54,417 nucleotides of DNA from an uncultured Acidobacteriaceae bacterium. GTDB lineage: Bacteria > Acidobacteriota > Terriglobia > Terriglobales > Acidobacteriaceae. The stretch is taken from NCBI GenBank assembly GCA_903911925.1, contig CAIWFH010000107.1, forward strand, positions 1-54,417, given 5' to 3'. Shown here one piece after another: positions 1-8,390 of the stretch. The notes beneath the pieces are model-generated. The model was not told where the DNA came from. It saw nothing but the letters and a program-made list of their open reading frames with translations, and did not search any database. Both the position numbers and the translations under genes were made by a program. The first letter of the stretch is position 1; each line of letters opens with the position of its first letter.

Positions 1-136
1 CAAGCGCAAGCAACTCAGACCACGGAACCACATGGTTCATCTGCTCAAGAAACAGCTCCCGCTTGCTCTTGCGGCCATACTTTGCAAAACTCGCCTGCGA
101 TGCCAGTGTCTGCTGAATCCGCGCCATTCGCTTCAT
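1..136 (-). CDS. IS5-family transposase, N-terminal part (cut by window edge)
   Basis: The reverse strand reads an open frame from an ATG at 136 off the left edge: 45 residues starting MKRMARIQQT and running through KYGRKSKRELFLEQMNHVVP to SELLAL. The block 'K-x-R-R/K-E-x-F-L-x-x-M-(D/N)-x-V-V-P-W-x-E-L' is the typical N-terminal DUF772 segment of IS5-group transposases, which carry a DDE catalytic domain further downstream. That catalytic part lies outside the window, so whether the element is intact cannot be judged. The family assignment is by motif recollection and is fairly safe; the exact subgroup is not known. Confidence 0.8.
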   Translation of the reverse strand, partial: MKRMARIQQTLASQASFAKYGRKSKRELFLEQMNHVVPWSELLAL

Positions 137-189
137 ACGACCTAGTTTAATCAACAATGAAGCAGGTAGCGGACTTGTGCAGAGGTTCC
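137..189 (-). mobile_element. Terminal region of the IS5-type element, candidate inverted repeat
   Basis: Between the transposase start and about position 189 lies the non-coding end of the insertion sequence. Read on the reverse strand from 189, the sequence begins GGAACCTCTGCACAAGTCCG, which resembles IS5-group terminal inverted repeats in style. The other end is outside the window, so the repeat cannot be confirmed by pairing, and no target duplication can be checked. The boundary at 189 is therefore an estimate. Confidence 0.45.
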
Positions 190-599
190 TTAGCGACCAC
201 CGCACCCGCTCTGCGATGAACTTGGCAAACTGGCTCGCATCCAAATCGATGCTCGCGCGGTCGAGAGCGTTCAAATACTCTGTAGATCCTCAACGCGAAC
301 CACCGTCCACGGATACCCTCCCGACGCAAGAAGGGCATTCATCAGAAAGCCTTGCACACCGATGCGATTCGATCTTTGCCGGGATTTCTTCTCGCGCCAA
401 TAGGCAGCTCGACAAATCCTGTATCGCTTTGTGATGCCCCACCGGGCTGCTTCTCGACGATGGTGTTTCTCGGCACGAGCCGATGTTGATTCGGGCACAT
501 CTCCCATATCGGTCCATGGACATCGCGGATCTCAAGATGGTCCGGGTTGCAGCAAAGGGGGCCGATGCATCGGGGTGGTTTGAGCCTCTGCCGTACGAC
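190..599. other. Gene-free stretch beside the IS end
   Basis: No frame here reads as a recognisable protein. Short open frames on both strands have arginine/serine-rich, low-complexity translations typical of out-of-frame reading. The stretch sits between the IS end and the NHL-repeat pseudogene, so it is most simply decayed sequence. Confidence 0.5.
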
Positions 600-1141
600 T
601 TGCCCTTCCTGGATTCCATGGAAGAAGGTAGATGGCCTCGTTGTGTTCGTCCGATATGAGTACGCTCCCGGCGCCATCGACAGCGACGCCTCTGCTGAAT
701 TCCGGCCCATCGACGTTGGCAATCACGCTGCCGGTGAACGCGCCTGCCGAATACGTCTCCTTGACGACAGTATTGGAGTGCGAGTTCGCGATGTAGAGAT
801 TTCCGCTTGCATCGATGGCAAGGTCATAGGGCGCATTGAAGGAGTTGTTGATGACCTTTCTTGAGGTGGGAGAAAACGCTGCAAGAGGAACTGCGCCCGA
901 TCCGCAGGTGTTTCGACCGGCGCATGGAAGACGCTGGATTCGCTGAACGGCTCGCCCTTCACCACCTGAATACGAGAAGATCCTCAACTTGGTCAAGAGG
1001 ACTCGTGAGTCGGTCATCAAGATGCATGATCGCCACTTCACTGCCCGCGTCGATGAGGTATCCGGCACCGTCGATTCGGGATCGCCCGGCGGCATCACCC
1101 TCAAGGGGTATCCCGGCAGTTGAAAGTAATACAAGGCCCAA
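600..1141 (-). pseudogene. NHL-repeat protein remnant, frameshifted
   Basis: On the reverse strand, roughly 900 down to 620 reads as an NHL/beta-propeller repeat: INNSFNAPYDLAIDASGNLY, then IANSHSNTVVKETY, then FSRGVAVDGAGSVLISDEHN. Pattern 'DLAIDASGNLYIANS...' followed by 'GVAVDGAGSVLISDE' is the hallmark of one blade after another. Upstream, around 1141-960, a second frame gives RIDGAGYLIDAGSEVAI, also NHL-like, so at least one frameshift separates the two parts. There is no plausible start with a ribosome binding site and the blades stop abruptly near 600. Secreted NHL proteins of this type are common in Acidobacteriota. I read it as a broken gene, not a short functional protein. Confidence 0.6.
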
Positions 1142-1286
1142 AAGTACTGGCAGCCATTTTGGTGCAAGTTGTACCCGTCATTCGTGCACTCCTCTGCACA
1201 AATATGCAGTCTTGCAGATTCGACGACCTATTTACTTTGAGTCATTTATGTGCCATGTCGTTTGTCTGCATGGTTTTAAAGAGACC

Positions 1287-1337
1287 TAAAATCCCCAGAT
1301 CGCACGCTCGTAGGGGTTCAAGTCCCCCCGGGCAGCA
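1287..1337 (+). other. Possible 3' half of tRNA-Leu (attachment-site scar)
   Basis: The stretch TAAAATCCCC is followed by a possible class II variable arm (GATCG-CA-CGCTC, one mismatch), a T arm AGGGG-TTCAAGT-CCCCC and CGGGCAGCA at the end. This order fits the 3' half of a long-variable-arm tRNA, best a tRNA-Leu with anticodon TAA. Nothing upstream pairs as D arm or acceptor 5' strand, and the anticodon stem is only partly paired. Tyrosine recombinases often cross over at the anticodon loop, so a leftover att half-site is a reasonable reading. The acceptor and discriminator do not fit perfectly, so this is tentative. Confidence 0.35.
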
Positions 1338-1481
1338 AATACAACCTGGAGTTTGTGGGCTTGCCGATGCCTACGCAGGGGCTGCTTGACCGATTGAATC
1401 CGTTAGCATGCCGCAGGCATTGTGGAATGAGCGTTAGCCTTGGAGTTTCAATTTCGAGACGCCGCAGTCGCTTAATGCGAA

Positions 1482-1982
1482 CTAGACATACCTGCCGAAA
1501 TCCTCAATCTGCCTGGCGGAGAACTCACGACGTTGAACAGGCGAAGAGAGAACAGTCGAGGTTGAGGTGGCGCCAAGAGCCGACAGCTTGTCAATGAGGG
1601 CTTCCATGTGCCGGATGGAGACAAGATTTGCCTCGATCACGAACGACTCATCGCCGGTGACGCGATGGCACCGGCTGATTTCAGTCAGATCCTTGATCGC
1701 AGCCACTGTGCGCCTCACCTGCAAATCGCCGCCAGGGATGGTGCGGCGCACCATGACACGGATGGGAATGCCGAGTTTGGCAAGGTCAAGCGCGACATGG
1801 TAGCCGGTAATGACGCCGGCTTCTTCAAGACGGTGGACGCGCTCGGCGACTGCGGGAGTAGACAGCCCGATCTTCCGACCGATCTCGGCAAATGGCTGGC
1901 GGGAGTTATGTTGCAAGGCTTCCAGTATCTTCCAGGAAACGTCATCGATTTCGAAAGCGGTTGGAACTGTTCTATGGGCCAT
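1482..1982 (-). CDS. Lrp/AsnC-family transcriptional regulator
   Basis: This 166-residue protein has the two Lrp/AsnC modules: an N-terminal winged helix-turn-helix (about residues 11-60, with IGLSTPAVAERVHRLEEAGV as the recognition region) and a C-terminal RAM/effector domain (about 70-150). The reading frame is open further upstream, but the ATG at 1982 has AAGGA about ten bases before it and gives the usual family length. The gene is divergent from phenylalanine 4-hydroxylase, with a perfect palindrome in between (2014-2034), so it probably senses an amino acid (Phe, Leu or a related one) and controls both itself and the degradation genes downstream. The effector is an inference; the family call is secure. 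Confidence 0.9.
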   Translation of the reverse strand: MAHRTVPTAFEIDDVSWKILEALQHNSRQPFAEIGRKIGLSTPAVAERVHRLEEAGVITGYHVALDLAKLGIPIRVMVRRTIPGGDLQVRRTVAAIKDLTEISRCHRVTGDESFVIEANLVSIRHMEALIDKLSALGATSTSTVLSSPVQRREFSARQIEDFGRYV

Positions 1983-2013
1983 GCGCCTGCAATCCTTAGT
2001 CAGATTGTTTATT

Positions 2014-2034
2014 ATGCTTAATTTCATTAAGCAT
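2014..2034. promoter_or_regulatory. Palindromic operator between the Lrp-type gene and phhA
   Basis: ATGCTTAAT-TTC-ATTAAGCAT is a perfect inverted repeat with 9-base arms and a 3-base spacer, set in an AT-rich patch inside a GC-rich region. It lies 32 bases upstream of the regulator start and about 120 bases upstream of phhA. Lrp/AsnC dimers bind such sites. A CATAAT hexamer for the regulator's own promoter overlaps the palindrome's edge, which would fit autorepression. Confidence 0.7.
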
Positions 2035-2155
2035 GGAAAGCCTTTCCTCAAGCCAAATGGCATTTTCTGCTTTAGCAGGCAGGGCTATGCTATGTCATTG
2101 CCGGAGCGCGCAGGCAATGAGTCCCTGAACGCGCTCTGTGGCCAAGAAGGTCGGT

Positions 2156-2932
2156 ATGGACGCATTCCCCCGTTCATCATCCAGCCAACTGGTGGCTGTC
2201 GCTTGCGCTCCCTACGTCACTCGCCAGGACTTTGCCGCCTACAGTGTGGACCAACACAGCGTTTGGGCCGACTTGGTGGAGCGAGCGTTCGAGGAACTGG
2301 AAGAGCAAGCGGCGCAGGAGTATCTCGAGGGTTTCTCAATCATCGGGCTGCCGCGTGATCGGCTTCCGAATCTGGAAGCGATCAACGCCCGCCTTGAACC
2401 GCGTACGGGCTGGAATGCCACGGCGGTTACCGGCTTTCTGCCGGCGCCCGCGTTCTTTGAGATGCTGGCTGCCCGCCGGTTTCCGACCACTACCTGGCTG
2501 CGCGGCAGGGGGGCATTGGAGTACACGCCCGAACCGGACATTTTTCACGATGTCTTTGGGCATGTGCCAATGCACGCGCACCCGATATTTGCTGATTTTC
2601 TGGCGCACTATGGACGCGTTTGCGCCTCCATAGGGGATGCCGGGGTGCTTGAGAAGCTGGGCCGGCTCTTCTGGTACACGGTGGAGTTCGGAGTGATCCG
2701 GCAGCGGGGCGGGATCAAGGTTTATGGCAGCGGGCTGATCAGCTCACACGGTGAGCGCCTGAACGTGATGGGAGGTCATTGCGCGATCCACGATTTCTCG
2801 CTGGACGAGGTGCTGGAGACCCCGGTGAAAGTGGATGAACTGCACAAGCTGCTGTTTGCGGTGAGCCGTTTCGACCAGGTCTACGAGGCCATGCACGAGG
2901 CAGAGCGACGGGCTGCGCGCGGCCGCTTGTGA
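2156..2932 (+). CDS. phhA: Phenylalanine 4-hydroxylase
   Basis: The protein (about 258 residues) converts L-phenylalanine to L-tyrosine using O2, non-haem iron and a pterin. The iron ligands are visible: His131 and His136 in DIFHDVFGHVP and Glu177 in YTVEFG. A long GTG-started form (2138) is possible, but AAGAAGG sits five bases before the ATG at 2156, so that start is preferred. Length matches bacterial monomeric enzymes, which lack the mammalian regulatory domain. The gene is divergent from an Lrp-type regulator and precedes a leucine-degradation operon; both pathways end in acetoacetate. No homogentisate-pathway genes are present in the window. Confidence 0.95.
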   Translation: MDAFPRSSSSQLVAVACAPYVTRQDFAAYSVDQHSVWADLVERAFEELEEQAAQEYLEGFSIIGLPRDRLPNLEAINARLEPRTGWNATAVTGFLPAPAFFEMLAARRFPTTTWLRGRGALEYTPEPDIFHDVFGHVPMHAHPIFADFLAHYGRVCASIGDAGVLEKLGRLFWYTVEFGVIRQRGGIKVYGSGLISSHGERLNVMGGHCAIHDFSLDEVLETPVKVDELHKLLFAVSRFDQVYEAMHEAERRAARGRL

Positions 2933-3057
2933 AGCCGTGTGGTTGACCGGGATCAAGCCCGGCATTTGGAGCGAAACGATTGCGGGAGCAGTCTATGAGT
3001 TAGAGCAACGCGCGGCTGGCTGGCTCGGGTTTATTGTTGCATCCGGCGGGAGACGAA

Positions 3058-4806
3058 ATGGCGGACGGTCTGAAGATCGAAAGCGGATTGCAGTCGACGA
3101 TGAATCCCGAGTCGGCGCGAGCGCAAGGCAACCGAAGGGCGCTGGCCGCCCTGATGGCCGCGCTGCGTGCCGAGGAGGATGCGATCCGGCTCGGAGGCGG
3201 ATCGAAGGCGGCAGAGGCGCAGCACGCAAAAGGACGGCTCACCGCAAGAGAACGGCTTGATCTGCTGCTCGATGAGGGTACGGAGTTCATGGAGTTGGGA
3301 CTGTGGGCAGCGCAGGGGATGTACACAGAATTTGGCGGCGCGCCGGGCGCCGGAGTGGTAACAGGGCTGGGAAGGGTGAGTGGGCGGCTGTGCATGATTA
3401 TGGCCAACGACGCCACCGTGAAGGCCGGCGCATTCTTTCCCATGACGGCCAAGAAGGTGTTGCGGGCCCAGACCATTGCGATGGAGAATCGCATCCCGAC
3501 GATCTACCTTGTGGATTCGTCGGGGGTGTTTCTGCCCCTGCAGGAGGATGTGTTTCCGGACACGGACGACTTTGGGCGCATCTTTCGCAATAACGCGGTA
3601 ATGAGTTCGCTGGGGATACCGCAGATCACGGCAATTATGGGCATGTGCGTGGCGGGCGGGGCCTATCTGCCGGTGATGACGGATACGGTGCTAATGACCG
3701 AAGGGTCCGGGTTGTTTCTTGCCGGGCCGTCGCTGGTGCAGGCAGCCATCGGACAGAGAACGGACCCCGAGGAACTGGGCGGAGCAGCGATGCACGCTGC
3801 GATCTCCGGGACGGTTGACTTCAAGGAACCGAACGACCACCTGTGCCTGGCGCGGTTGAGATCTCTGGTGGCGAAGATGGGCGAGAGGATTCCTATGTCT
3901 CAAAATCGAGACATGGGGCACCCAGAAGTGTTTCGCCGCAGAGAGTTTGATGTTGTCAGGGACGCACCGAGTTTTGCCGCCGAGGACTTGTATGGATTGC
4001 TGAATCCGGCGCCCGGATCAAGCAACGTGTACGACATGCGCGAAGTAATTGCGCGCATCGTGGACCGAAGCGAGTTCGACGAGTACAAGGAAGAGTTTGG
4101 CCGCACGGTACTGTGCGGGTACGCATGGATTGGCGGGCGGGCCGTGGGCATCGTGGCCAACCAGAAGATTAACCAGAATCAGACTGTGGCGAAGGGTCCT
4201 TCGGCTGGCATGACGCAGATGGAGGTGGGTGGCGTAATTTACACCGAGGGCGCCCAGAAAGCCGCGCGGTTCATCATGGACTGCAACCAAAGCCTGGTTC
4301 CGCTGATATTTCTGCACGACGTAAATGGATTCATGGTCGGCAAGGAAGCGGAGTGGTCGGGAATTATCCGCGCCGGGGCGAAGATGGTGTCGGCGGTGAG
4401 TACCAGCGTGGTGCCCAAGATTACGGTGATTGTGGGCGGAAGTTTTGGCGCCGGGCATTATGCGATGTGCGGCAAGGCCTATGATCCGCGCTTTCTTTTT
4501 GCGTGGCCCACTGCGCGTTATGCGGTGATGAGCGGCGCGTCGGCTGCAACCACAATGGCCGACGTGCGCGCCCGGCAGATTGAGCGGGACGGCAAGGCGT
4601 TGTCAGAGGCCGAAAAGGCTGCGCTCTATGAAGAGATTCGCTCCACTTATGACGCGCAGGCCGATCCGCGTTACGGCGCGGCACGGCTTTGGATTGACGC
4701 AATTATCGATCCGGCTCGAACCAGGGACGTGTTGATTGCGGCGCTTGAGGCATGTGCGCTGAATCCGGATGTTCCCCGGTTCAATCCTGGCGTTTTGCAA
4801 ACCTGA
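3058..4806 (+). CDS. mccB: Acyl-CoA carboxylase carboxyltransferase (methylcrotonoyl-CoA carboxylase beta)
   Basis: This 582-residue biotin-dependent carboxyltransferase has both crotonase-like halves, with CoA/biotin-site landmarks VDSSGVFLPLQEDVFP, GMCVAGGAYLPVM in the N half and FLHDVNGFMVGKEAE and GGSFGAGHYAMCGKAYDPRF in the C half. The set of following genes makes 3-methylcrotonoyl-CoA the likely substrate. The start is ATG 3058 with GGGAG before it; a TTG 24 bases upstream is less likely. No biotin carboxylase/biotin-carrier subunit gene is in the window, so the partner must be encoded elsewhere. Residues 279-291 carry an in-frame insertion matching a genomic hairpin repeat (3892-3923), giving about eleven residues more than typical relatives at that linker. 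The frame is intact, so the enzyme is probably active. Confidence 0.88.
   Translation: MADGLKIESGLQSTMNPESARAQGNRRALAALMAALRAEEDAIRLGGGSKAAEAQHAKGRLTARERLDLLLDEGTEFMELGLWAAQGMYTEFGGAPGAGVVTGLGRVSGRLCMIMANDATVKAGAFFPMTAKKVLRAQTIAMENRIPTIYLVDSSGVFLPLQEDVFPDTDDFGRIFRNNAVMSSLGIPQITAIMGMCVAGGAYLPVMTDTVLMTEGSGLFLAGPSLVQAAIGQRTDPEELGGAAMHAAISGTVDFKEPNDHLCLARLRSLVAKMGERIPMSQNRDMGHPEVFRRREFDVVRDAPSFAAEDLYGLLNPAPGSSNVYDMREVIARIVDRSEFDEYKEEFGRTVLCGYAWIGGRAVGIVANQKINQNQTVAKGPSAGMTQMEVGGVIYTEGAQKAARFIMDCNQSLVPLIFLHDVNGFMVGKEAEWSGIIRAGAKMVSAVSTSVVPKITVIVGGSFGAGHYAMCGKAYDPRFLFAWPTARYAVMSGASAATTMADVRARQIERDGKALSEAEKAALYEEIRSTYDAQADPRYGAARLWIDAIIDPARTRDVLIAALEACALNPDVPRFNPGVLQT
3892..3923 (+). repeat. Hairpin repeat copy inside mccB
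   Basis: The sequence ATGTCTC-AAAATC-GAGACAT followed by GGGGCACCC is nearly identical to the intergenic repeat at 44092-44128 (ccaggtctcaaaatcgagac...). The two copies differ at a paired position (T-A here, G-C there), so the stem is kept by a compensatory change. In mccB it is read in frame as residues about 279-289 (MSQNRDMGHP). Confidence 0.75.
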
Positions 4807-4859
4807 AGGTGTAAAGAAAGAAAACTGGGCATTCGAATTCCCCGCGAAGGAGCCTGAAT

Positions 4860-6050
4860 ATGCAACTTGATTTGGAACCGGTTGAGACTCTGTATCCATT
4901 TGTGCTGACGGAAGAGCAGGAGCATCTGCGCCGGGAGATACGCGAGTTTGCCGCGCAGGAGATTGCGCCCTACCGGGCTGCCTGGGACGAAGCCAGCGAA
5001 TTCCCGCTGGCAACGGTGAAGAAACTGGGCGCGATGGGACTGCTGGGCGTCGTCATCCCCTCAGAGTATGGCGGCGCCGGGCTGGGATACGTTGATTACG
5101 TGCTGGTGATCGAAGAACTTTCGTCGGTGGACGGATCGCTGGGATTGACGATGGCGGCGCACAACTCGCTGGGAACGAATCATATTTTTCTGGCCGGCAA
5201 CGAGGCGCAGAAAAGAGAGTTTATTCCACGGCTGGCTAGCGGCGAGTTTCTGGCGGCGTGGGCGCTTACAGAACCGGGCTCAGGGTCGGATGCGAGCAGC
5301 GCGCGCACCACGGCGGTGAAGAAAGGCGATCGATATGTACTCAACGGAAACAAGACCTTCATCACCAATGGACACTATGCCGATGTTTCGGTGGTGATCG
5401 CGGTAACCGACAAGAGCAAAGGAACGCATGGATTGTCGGCCTTTGTGGTGGAAAAGGGGGCCAAGGGCTTTAGGGCAGGCAAGAAGGAGAACAAACTGGG
5501 CCTGCGCGCAAGCGATACCAGCGAGTTGATTTTCGAGGACTGCGAAGTACCAGAGGAGAACCTGCTGGGAGCCGAGGGCGAGGGATTCATCGATGCCATG
5601 CGGGTGCTGGATGGCGGTAGAATCTCGATTGCGGCCCTGGCGCTTGGCATCGCGCGCGGGGCGCTGGATTCAGCGCTGACGTATGTTAAGGAAAGACGGC
5701 AGTTTGGAAAAGCGATCGCTGAGTTTCAGGGGATTCAGTGGAAGCTGGCGGATATGGCAACGGAACTGGATGCTGCACGGTTGCTGACGCAGCGCGCCGC
5801 GGTACTGAAGGATGCGGGCCGCAAGGTTACGCGCGAATCGTCCATGGCCAAGCTATTCGCGAGCGAAGTGGCAGTGCGCATCTGCGATGAGGCAGTGCAG
5901 CTGTTTGGCGGCTACGGCTTCATCAAAGATTATCCGGTGGAGAAGTTCTACCGCGACGTCAAGCTATGCACGATCGGCGAAGGTACCAGCGAGATTCAGC
6001 GGATGGTGATCGCACGGGAGATCCTCAAGGTGCACCCATCGCGTGGTTGA
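4860..6050 (+). CDS. Acyl-CoA dehydrogenase (leucine-degradation operon)
   Basis: A 396-residue FAD acyl-CoA dehydrogenase. Signature 1 ([14 protein letters not shown]) and signature 2 ([20 protein letters not shown]) are present, and the catalytic glutamate lies in the C-terminal [10 protein letters not shown] as in short/branched-chain and butyryl-type enzymes. At the position used by true isovaleryl-CoA dehydrogenases the helix reads [15 protein letters not shown], with no Glu, so it is not a canonical IVD by active-site layout. The start ATG has AAGGAG upstream. Between the carboxyltransferase and HMG-CoA lyase, it most likely oxidises isovaleryl-CoA or a related branched acyl-CoA. Confidence 0.92.
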   Translation: MQLDLEPVETLYPFVLTEEQEHLRREIREFAAQEIAPYRAAWDEASEFPLATVKKLGAMGLLGVVIPSEYGGAGLGYVDYVLVIEELSSVDGSLGLTMAAHNSLGTNHIFLAGNEAQKREFIPRLASGEFLAAWALTEPGSGSDASSARTTAVKKGDRYVLNGNKTFITNGHYADVSVVIAVTDKSKGTHGLSAFVVEKGAKGFRAGKKENKLGLRASDTSELIFEDCEVPEENLLGAEGEGFIDAMRVLDGGRISIAALALGIARGALDSALTYVKERRQFGKAIAEFQGIQWKLADMATELDAARLLTQRAAVLKDAGRKVTRESSMAKLFASEVAVRICDEAVQLFGGYGFIKDYPVEKFYRDVKLCTIGEGTSEIQRMVIAREILKVHPSRG

Positions 6051-6067
6051 TCGATGATGAGAGACGG

Positions 6068-6934
6068 ATGAGCGATGCGGTCAAGATCGTGGAGTGCCCG
6101 CGCGATGCGTGGCAGGGTCTTACGAGGCAGATTGCGCCGGAGGCCAAGGCCGGTTATTTGAGGCGGCTTATCGATGTGGGCTTCACGCATATCGATGCGG
6201 TGAGCTTTGTTTCGCCCGCGGTTGTTCCGCAGATGGCGGATTCGGAGCGGGTGCTCGAACTCCTCGGACCTCAAGACGATGCGGAGATTATCGGGATCGT
6301 AGTCAATGAAAAGGGCGCGGAGCGGGCGATCCGCACCGGCGCGGTCCACACGCTGGGATTTCCGTACTCGATCTCTTCCGAGTTTCTCCGCCGCAATCAA
6401 CATCAGTCGCAGGTTGAATCGCTCTCAGCATTGCGAACAGTTGCGATGACAGCCGGCGATCCGGGACTTGACGTGGTGGCCTACCTCTCGATGGCTTTCG
6501 GTAATCCTTATGGCGAGGATTGGAGCGTCGGCGCGGTACTTAAGGCCTGTGCTTCGCTGGTCGAAAGCGGCGTGCGGCAAATCTCGCTTGCGGACACAGT
6601 GGGTCTGGCTGATCCCGATCAAATTGCGCAGACTGTCGACGCGGTTATCGCCGCGTATGACGGGATTGAGATCGGCGTGCATCTTCACGCGCGACGGAGC
6701 GAAGCAGCGGCCCTCGTCAGCGCGGCCTACGATGCAGGCTGCAGGCGGTTCGACGCGGCCATAGGTGGGCTGGGCGGATGCCCGTTTGCGCAGGACGCGC
6801 TGGTGGGCAACTTGCCGACGGAGACGCTGCTTTCTGCGTTGGTGGAATGCGGCGCGCAGATTCCGAAGTTGAAGCCGCTGGACGAATTGCTCCGTGCCAG
6901 TGCGGAGATCGCCGCGAGTTATGGCACGCAATGA
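6068..6934 (+). CDS. hmgL: Hydroxymethylglutaryl-CoA lyase
   Basis: TIM-barrel lyase of 288 residues that splits HMG-CoA into acetyl-CoA and acetoacetate, the last leucine-degradation step. The start motif is VECPRDAWQG, keeping the Arg-Asp pair of the family's GPRDGLQ; the metal His-x-His is GVHLHARRS; the catalytic loop is GGLGGCPFA with its cysteine, followed by VGNLPTE holding the metal-binding Asn. ATG 6068 gives the family length; the frame is open further upstream into the previous gene, but those residues do not fit. It begins 17 bases after the dehydrogenase stop, so it belongs to the same operon. The Gly-Leu to Ala-Trp change next to the catalytic Arg-Asp is uncommon but sits beside, not at, the catalytic residues. 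Confidence 0.9.
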   Translation: MSDAVKIVECPRDAWQGLTRQIAPEAKAGYLRRLIDVGFTHIDAVSFVSPAVVPQMADSERVLELLGPQDDAEIIGIVVNEKGAERAIRTGAVHTLGFPYSISSEFLRRNQHQSQVESLSALRTVAMTAGDPGLDVVAYLSMAFGNPYGEDWSVGAVLKACASLVESGVRQISLADTVGLADPDQIAQTVDAVIAAYDGIEIGVHLHARRSEAAALVSAAYDAGCRRFDAAIGGLGGCPFAQDALVGNLPTETLLSALVECGAQIPKLKPLDELLRASAEIAASYGTQ

Positions 6935-6955
6935 ATTCGGAAACGGGAGAAGCAA

Positions 6956-7762
6956 TTGAACTACAAAACGATTCTGATTGCGGAGGAAGCATCGGTAAGG
7001 ACGATTACGCTCAATCGGCCTGAGCGGCGCAATGCGATGACTCCCGAGATGCAGATGGAGTTGATCGGCGCGCTGGAAGTGGCCGCCGAAAGCGATTGCC
7101 GGGTGCTGGTGGTGACGGGGGCCGGCGAAGCGTTTTGTTCAGGCCTGGATTTATCGGCGTTGCAGGGAATCGAGGACAAGAGCGCAATCGAGCATCGCAC
7201 CGATGCTGAGCGGATCGCCAAGCTCCTTCTTGCTTTATATGAGATGCCGATGCCGACCATCGCCGCGGTGCATGGCGCTGCAATTGCAGGCGGAACCGGA
7301 TTGGCGACGATCTGCGACTTTACGCTGGCGACGCCAGGGGCGAAATTCGGATTCACCGAGGTTCGGATCGGCTTTGTTCCCGCGCTGGTGTCGGCCTTTG
7401 TGACTTTGCAGATCGGCGACAAGCGGAGCCGGGACCTGCTTCTGACCGGGCGGCTCTTCGATGCAGCCGAGGCTTATCGCCTGGGCCTTGTGAACGAGAT
7501 TGTCGAGCCGGAGAAAATCGCCAAGCGGGTGCGCGAACTGGCTGACGCGCTGATTGCGAACAGTCCTGAATCGCTCAAGGCGACCAAGCAACTGATGGCG
7601 GCGCAGCATCGGGCATGGCTTGACGCGGCCGTCGTCAAGGGGCTCGAAGCCAATGCGACTTCCCGTGAGACGGCGGACTTTCGCGAGGGGGTTGCCGCCT
7701 TCCTTGAAAAGCGAAAGCCGGTCTGGGGGAAGGGAACTCGCTCTATGCCAAAGAATCACTGA
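6956..7762 (+). CDS. Enoyl-CoA hydratase/isomerase (probable methylglutaconyl-CoA hydratase)
   Basis: Crotonase-fold protein of 268 residues with the N-terminal [12 protein letters not shown], the oxyanion-hole segment [13 protein letters not shown] and [20 protein letters not shown]. The start is TTG 6956, supported by GGGAGA five bases upstream; no in-frame ATG lies nearby upstream. The second catalytic glutamate of many hydratases falls at [12 protein letters not shown], where the Glu is in the FTEVRIG motif, and the following position is Pro-Ala. By operon position it hydrates 3-methylglutaconyl-CoA to HMG-CoA. Its 3' end overlaps the convergent scoB by 20 bases. Confidence 0.88.
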   Translation: MNYKTILIAEEASVRTITLNRPERRNAMTPEMQMELIGALEVAAESDCRVLVVTGAGEAFCSGLDLSALQGIEDKSAIEHRTDAERIAKLLLALYEMPMPTIAAVHGAAIAGGTGLATICDFTLATPGAKFGFTEVRIGFVPALVSAFVTLQIGDKRSRDLLLTGRLFDAAEAYRLGLVNEIVEPEKIAKRVRELADALIANSPESLKATKQLMAAQHRAWLDAAVVKGLEANATSRETADFREGVAAFLEKRKPVWGKGTRSMPKNH

Positions 7763-8387
7763 ACCGCAGAGTCGCCTCCGTTTTCTGCTGTACCTGTTCG
7801 CGCGTGGAGCCGTCGGTCAGTTCTACGACTTCAAAGCCCGAGTGCGTCACATCGAGCACGCATAGATCGGTGATTACACGGTGGACGACGCCGGTTCCGG
7901 TAAGCGGCAGCGAGCAATTGCGGAGCAGTTTGGGGCCACCGTCCGGGGCTGTATGCTCCATGAGAACAACGACGCGACGGACCCCCGAGACAATATCCAT
8001 GGCTCCGCCCATTCCTTTGACGCGCTTGCCGGGAATCATCCAGTTGGCAAGGTCGCCACGCTCGGAAACCTGCATGGCGCCGAGGATGGCCACGTCGATG
8101 TGTCCGCCGCGGATCATAGCGAATGAGTCCGCGCTTGAGAAGAAGGAAGCTCCGGGATTGAAAGTGACTGTTTCCTTGCCGGCATTGATAAGGTCTGCGT
8201 CCACCTCGTCCTTTCGCGGATAGGGGCCTGTGCCGAGAAGGCCGTTCTCTGACTGCAGGGTGACGGTGATGTCATCGGGAATGTAGTTGGCCACCAGCGT
8301 GGGGATGCCGATTCCCAGGTTAACGTAGAAGCCGTCTTTCAACTCCCGGGCGGCGCGGGCGGCCATCTGATTGCGAGTCCATGCCAC
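7743..8387 (-). CDS. scoB: 3-oxoacid CoA-transferase subunit B
   Basis: This 214-residue subunit has the catalytic glutamate motif [12 protein letters not shown] and the [11 protein letters not shown] stretch typical of the beta chain of succinyl-CoA:3-ketoacid or acetate:acetoacetate CoA-transferases. It starts at GTG 8387 with GGAGAG upstream, three bases after the scoA stop, so the two are co-translated. The role is to activate acetoacetate, the product of HMG-CoA lyase (and of phenylalanine/tyrosine breakdown), to acetoacetyl-CoA. It converges on and overlaps the enoyl-CoA hydratase gene, whose pathway feeds it. Confidence 0.93.
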   Translation of the reverse strand: MAWTRNQMAARAARELKDGFYVNLGIGIPTLVANYIPDDITVTLQSENGLLGTGPYPRKDEVDADLINAGKETVTFNPGASFFSSADSFAMIRGGHIDVAILGAMQVSERGDLANWMIPGKRVKGMGGAMDIVSGVRRVVVLMEHTAPDGGPKLLRNCSLPLTGTGVVHRVITDLCVLDVTHSGFEVVELTDGSTREQVQQKTEATLRFSDSLA

Positions 8388-8390
8388 GAG

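Noticed and set aside
2947..2962. Hairpin CCGGG-ATCAAG-CCCGG after phhA as terminator
   Set aside because: The stem is only five pairs and no T tract follows.
5966..6067. N-terminal extension of HMG-CoA lyase
   Set aside because: The open frame continues into the dehydrogenase gene, but the residues (Arg/Asp-rich) do not match the family, which begins just after MSDAV.
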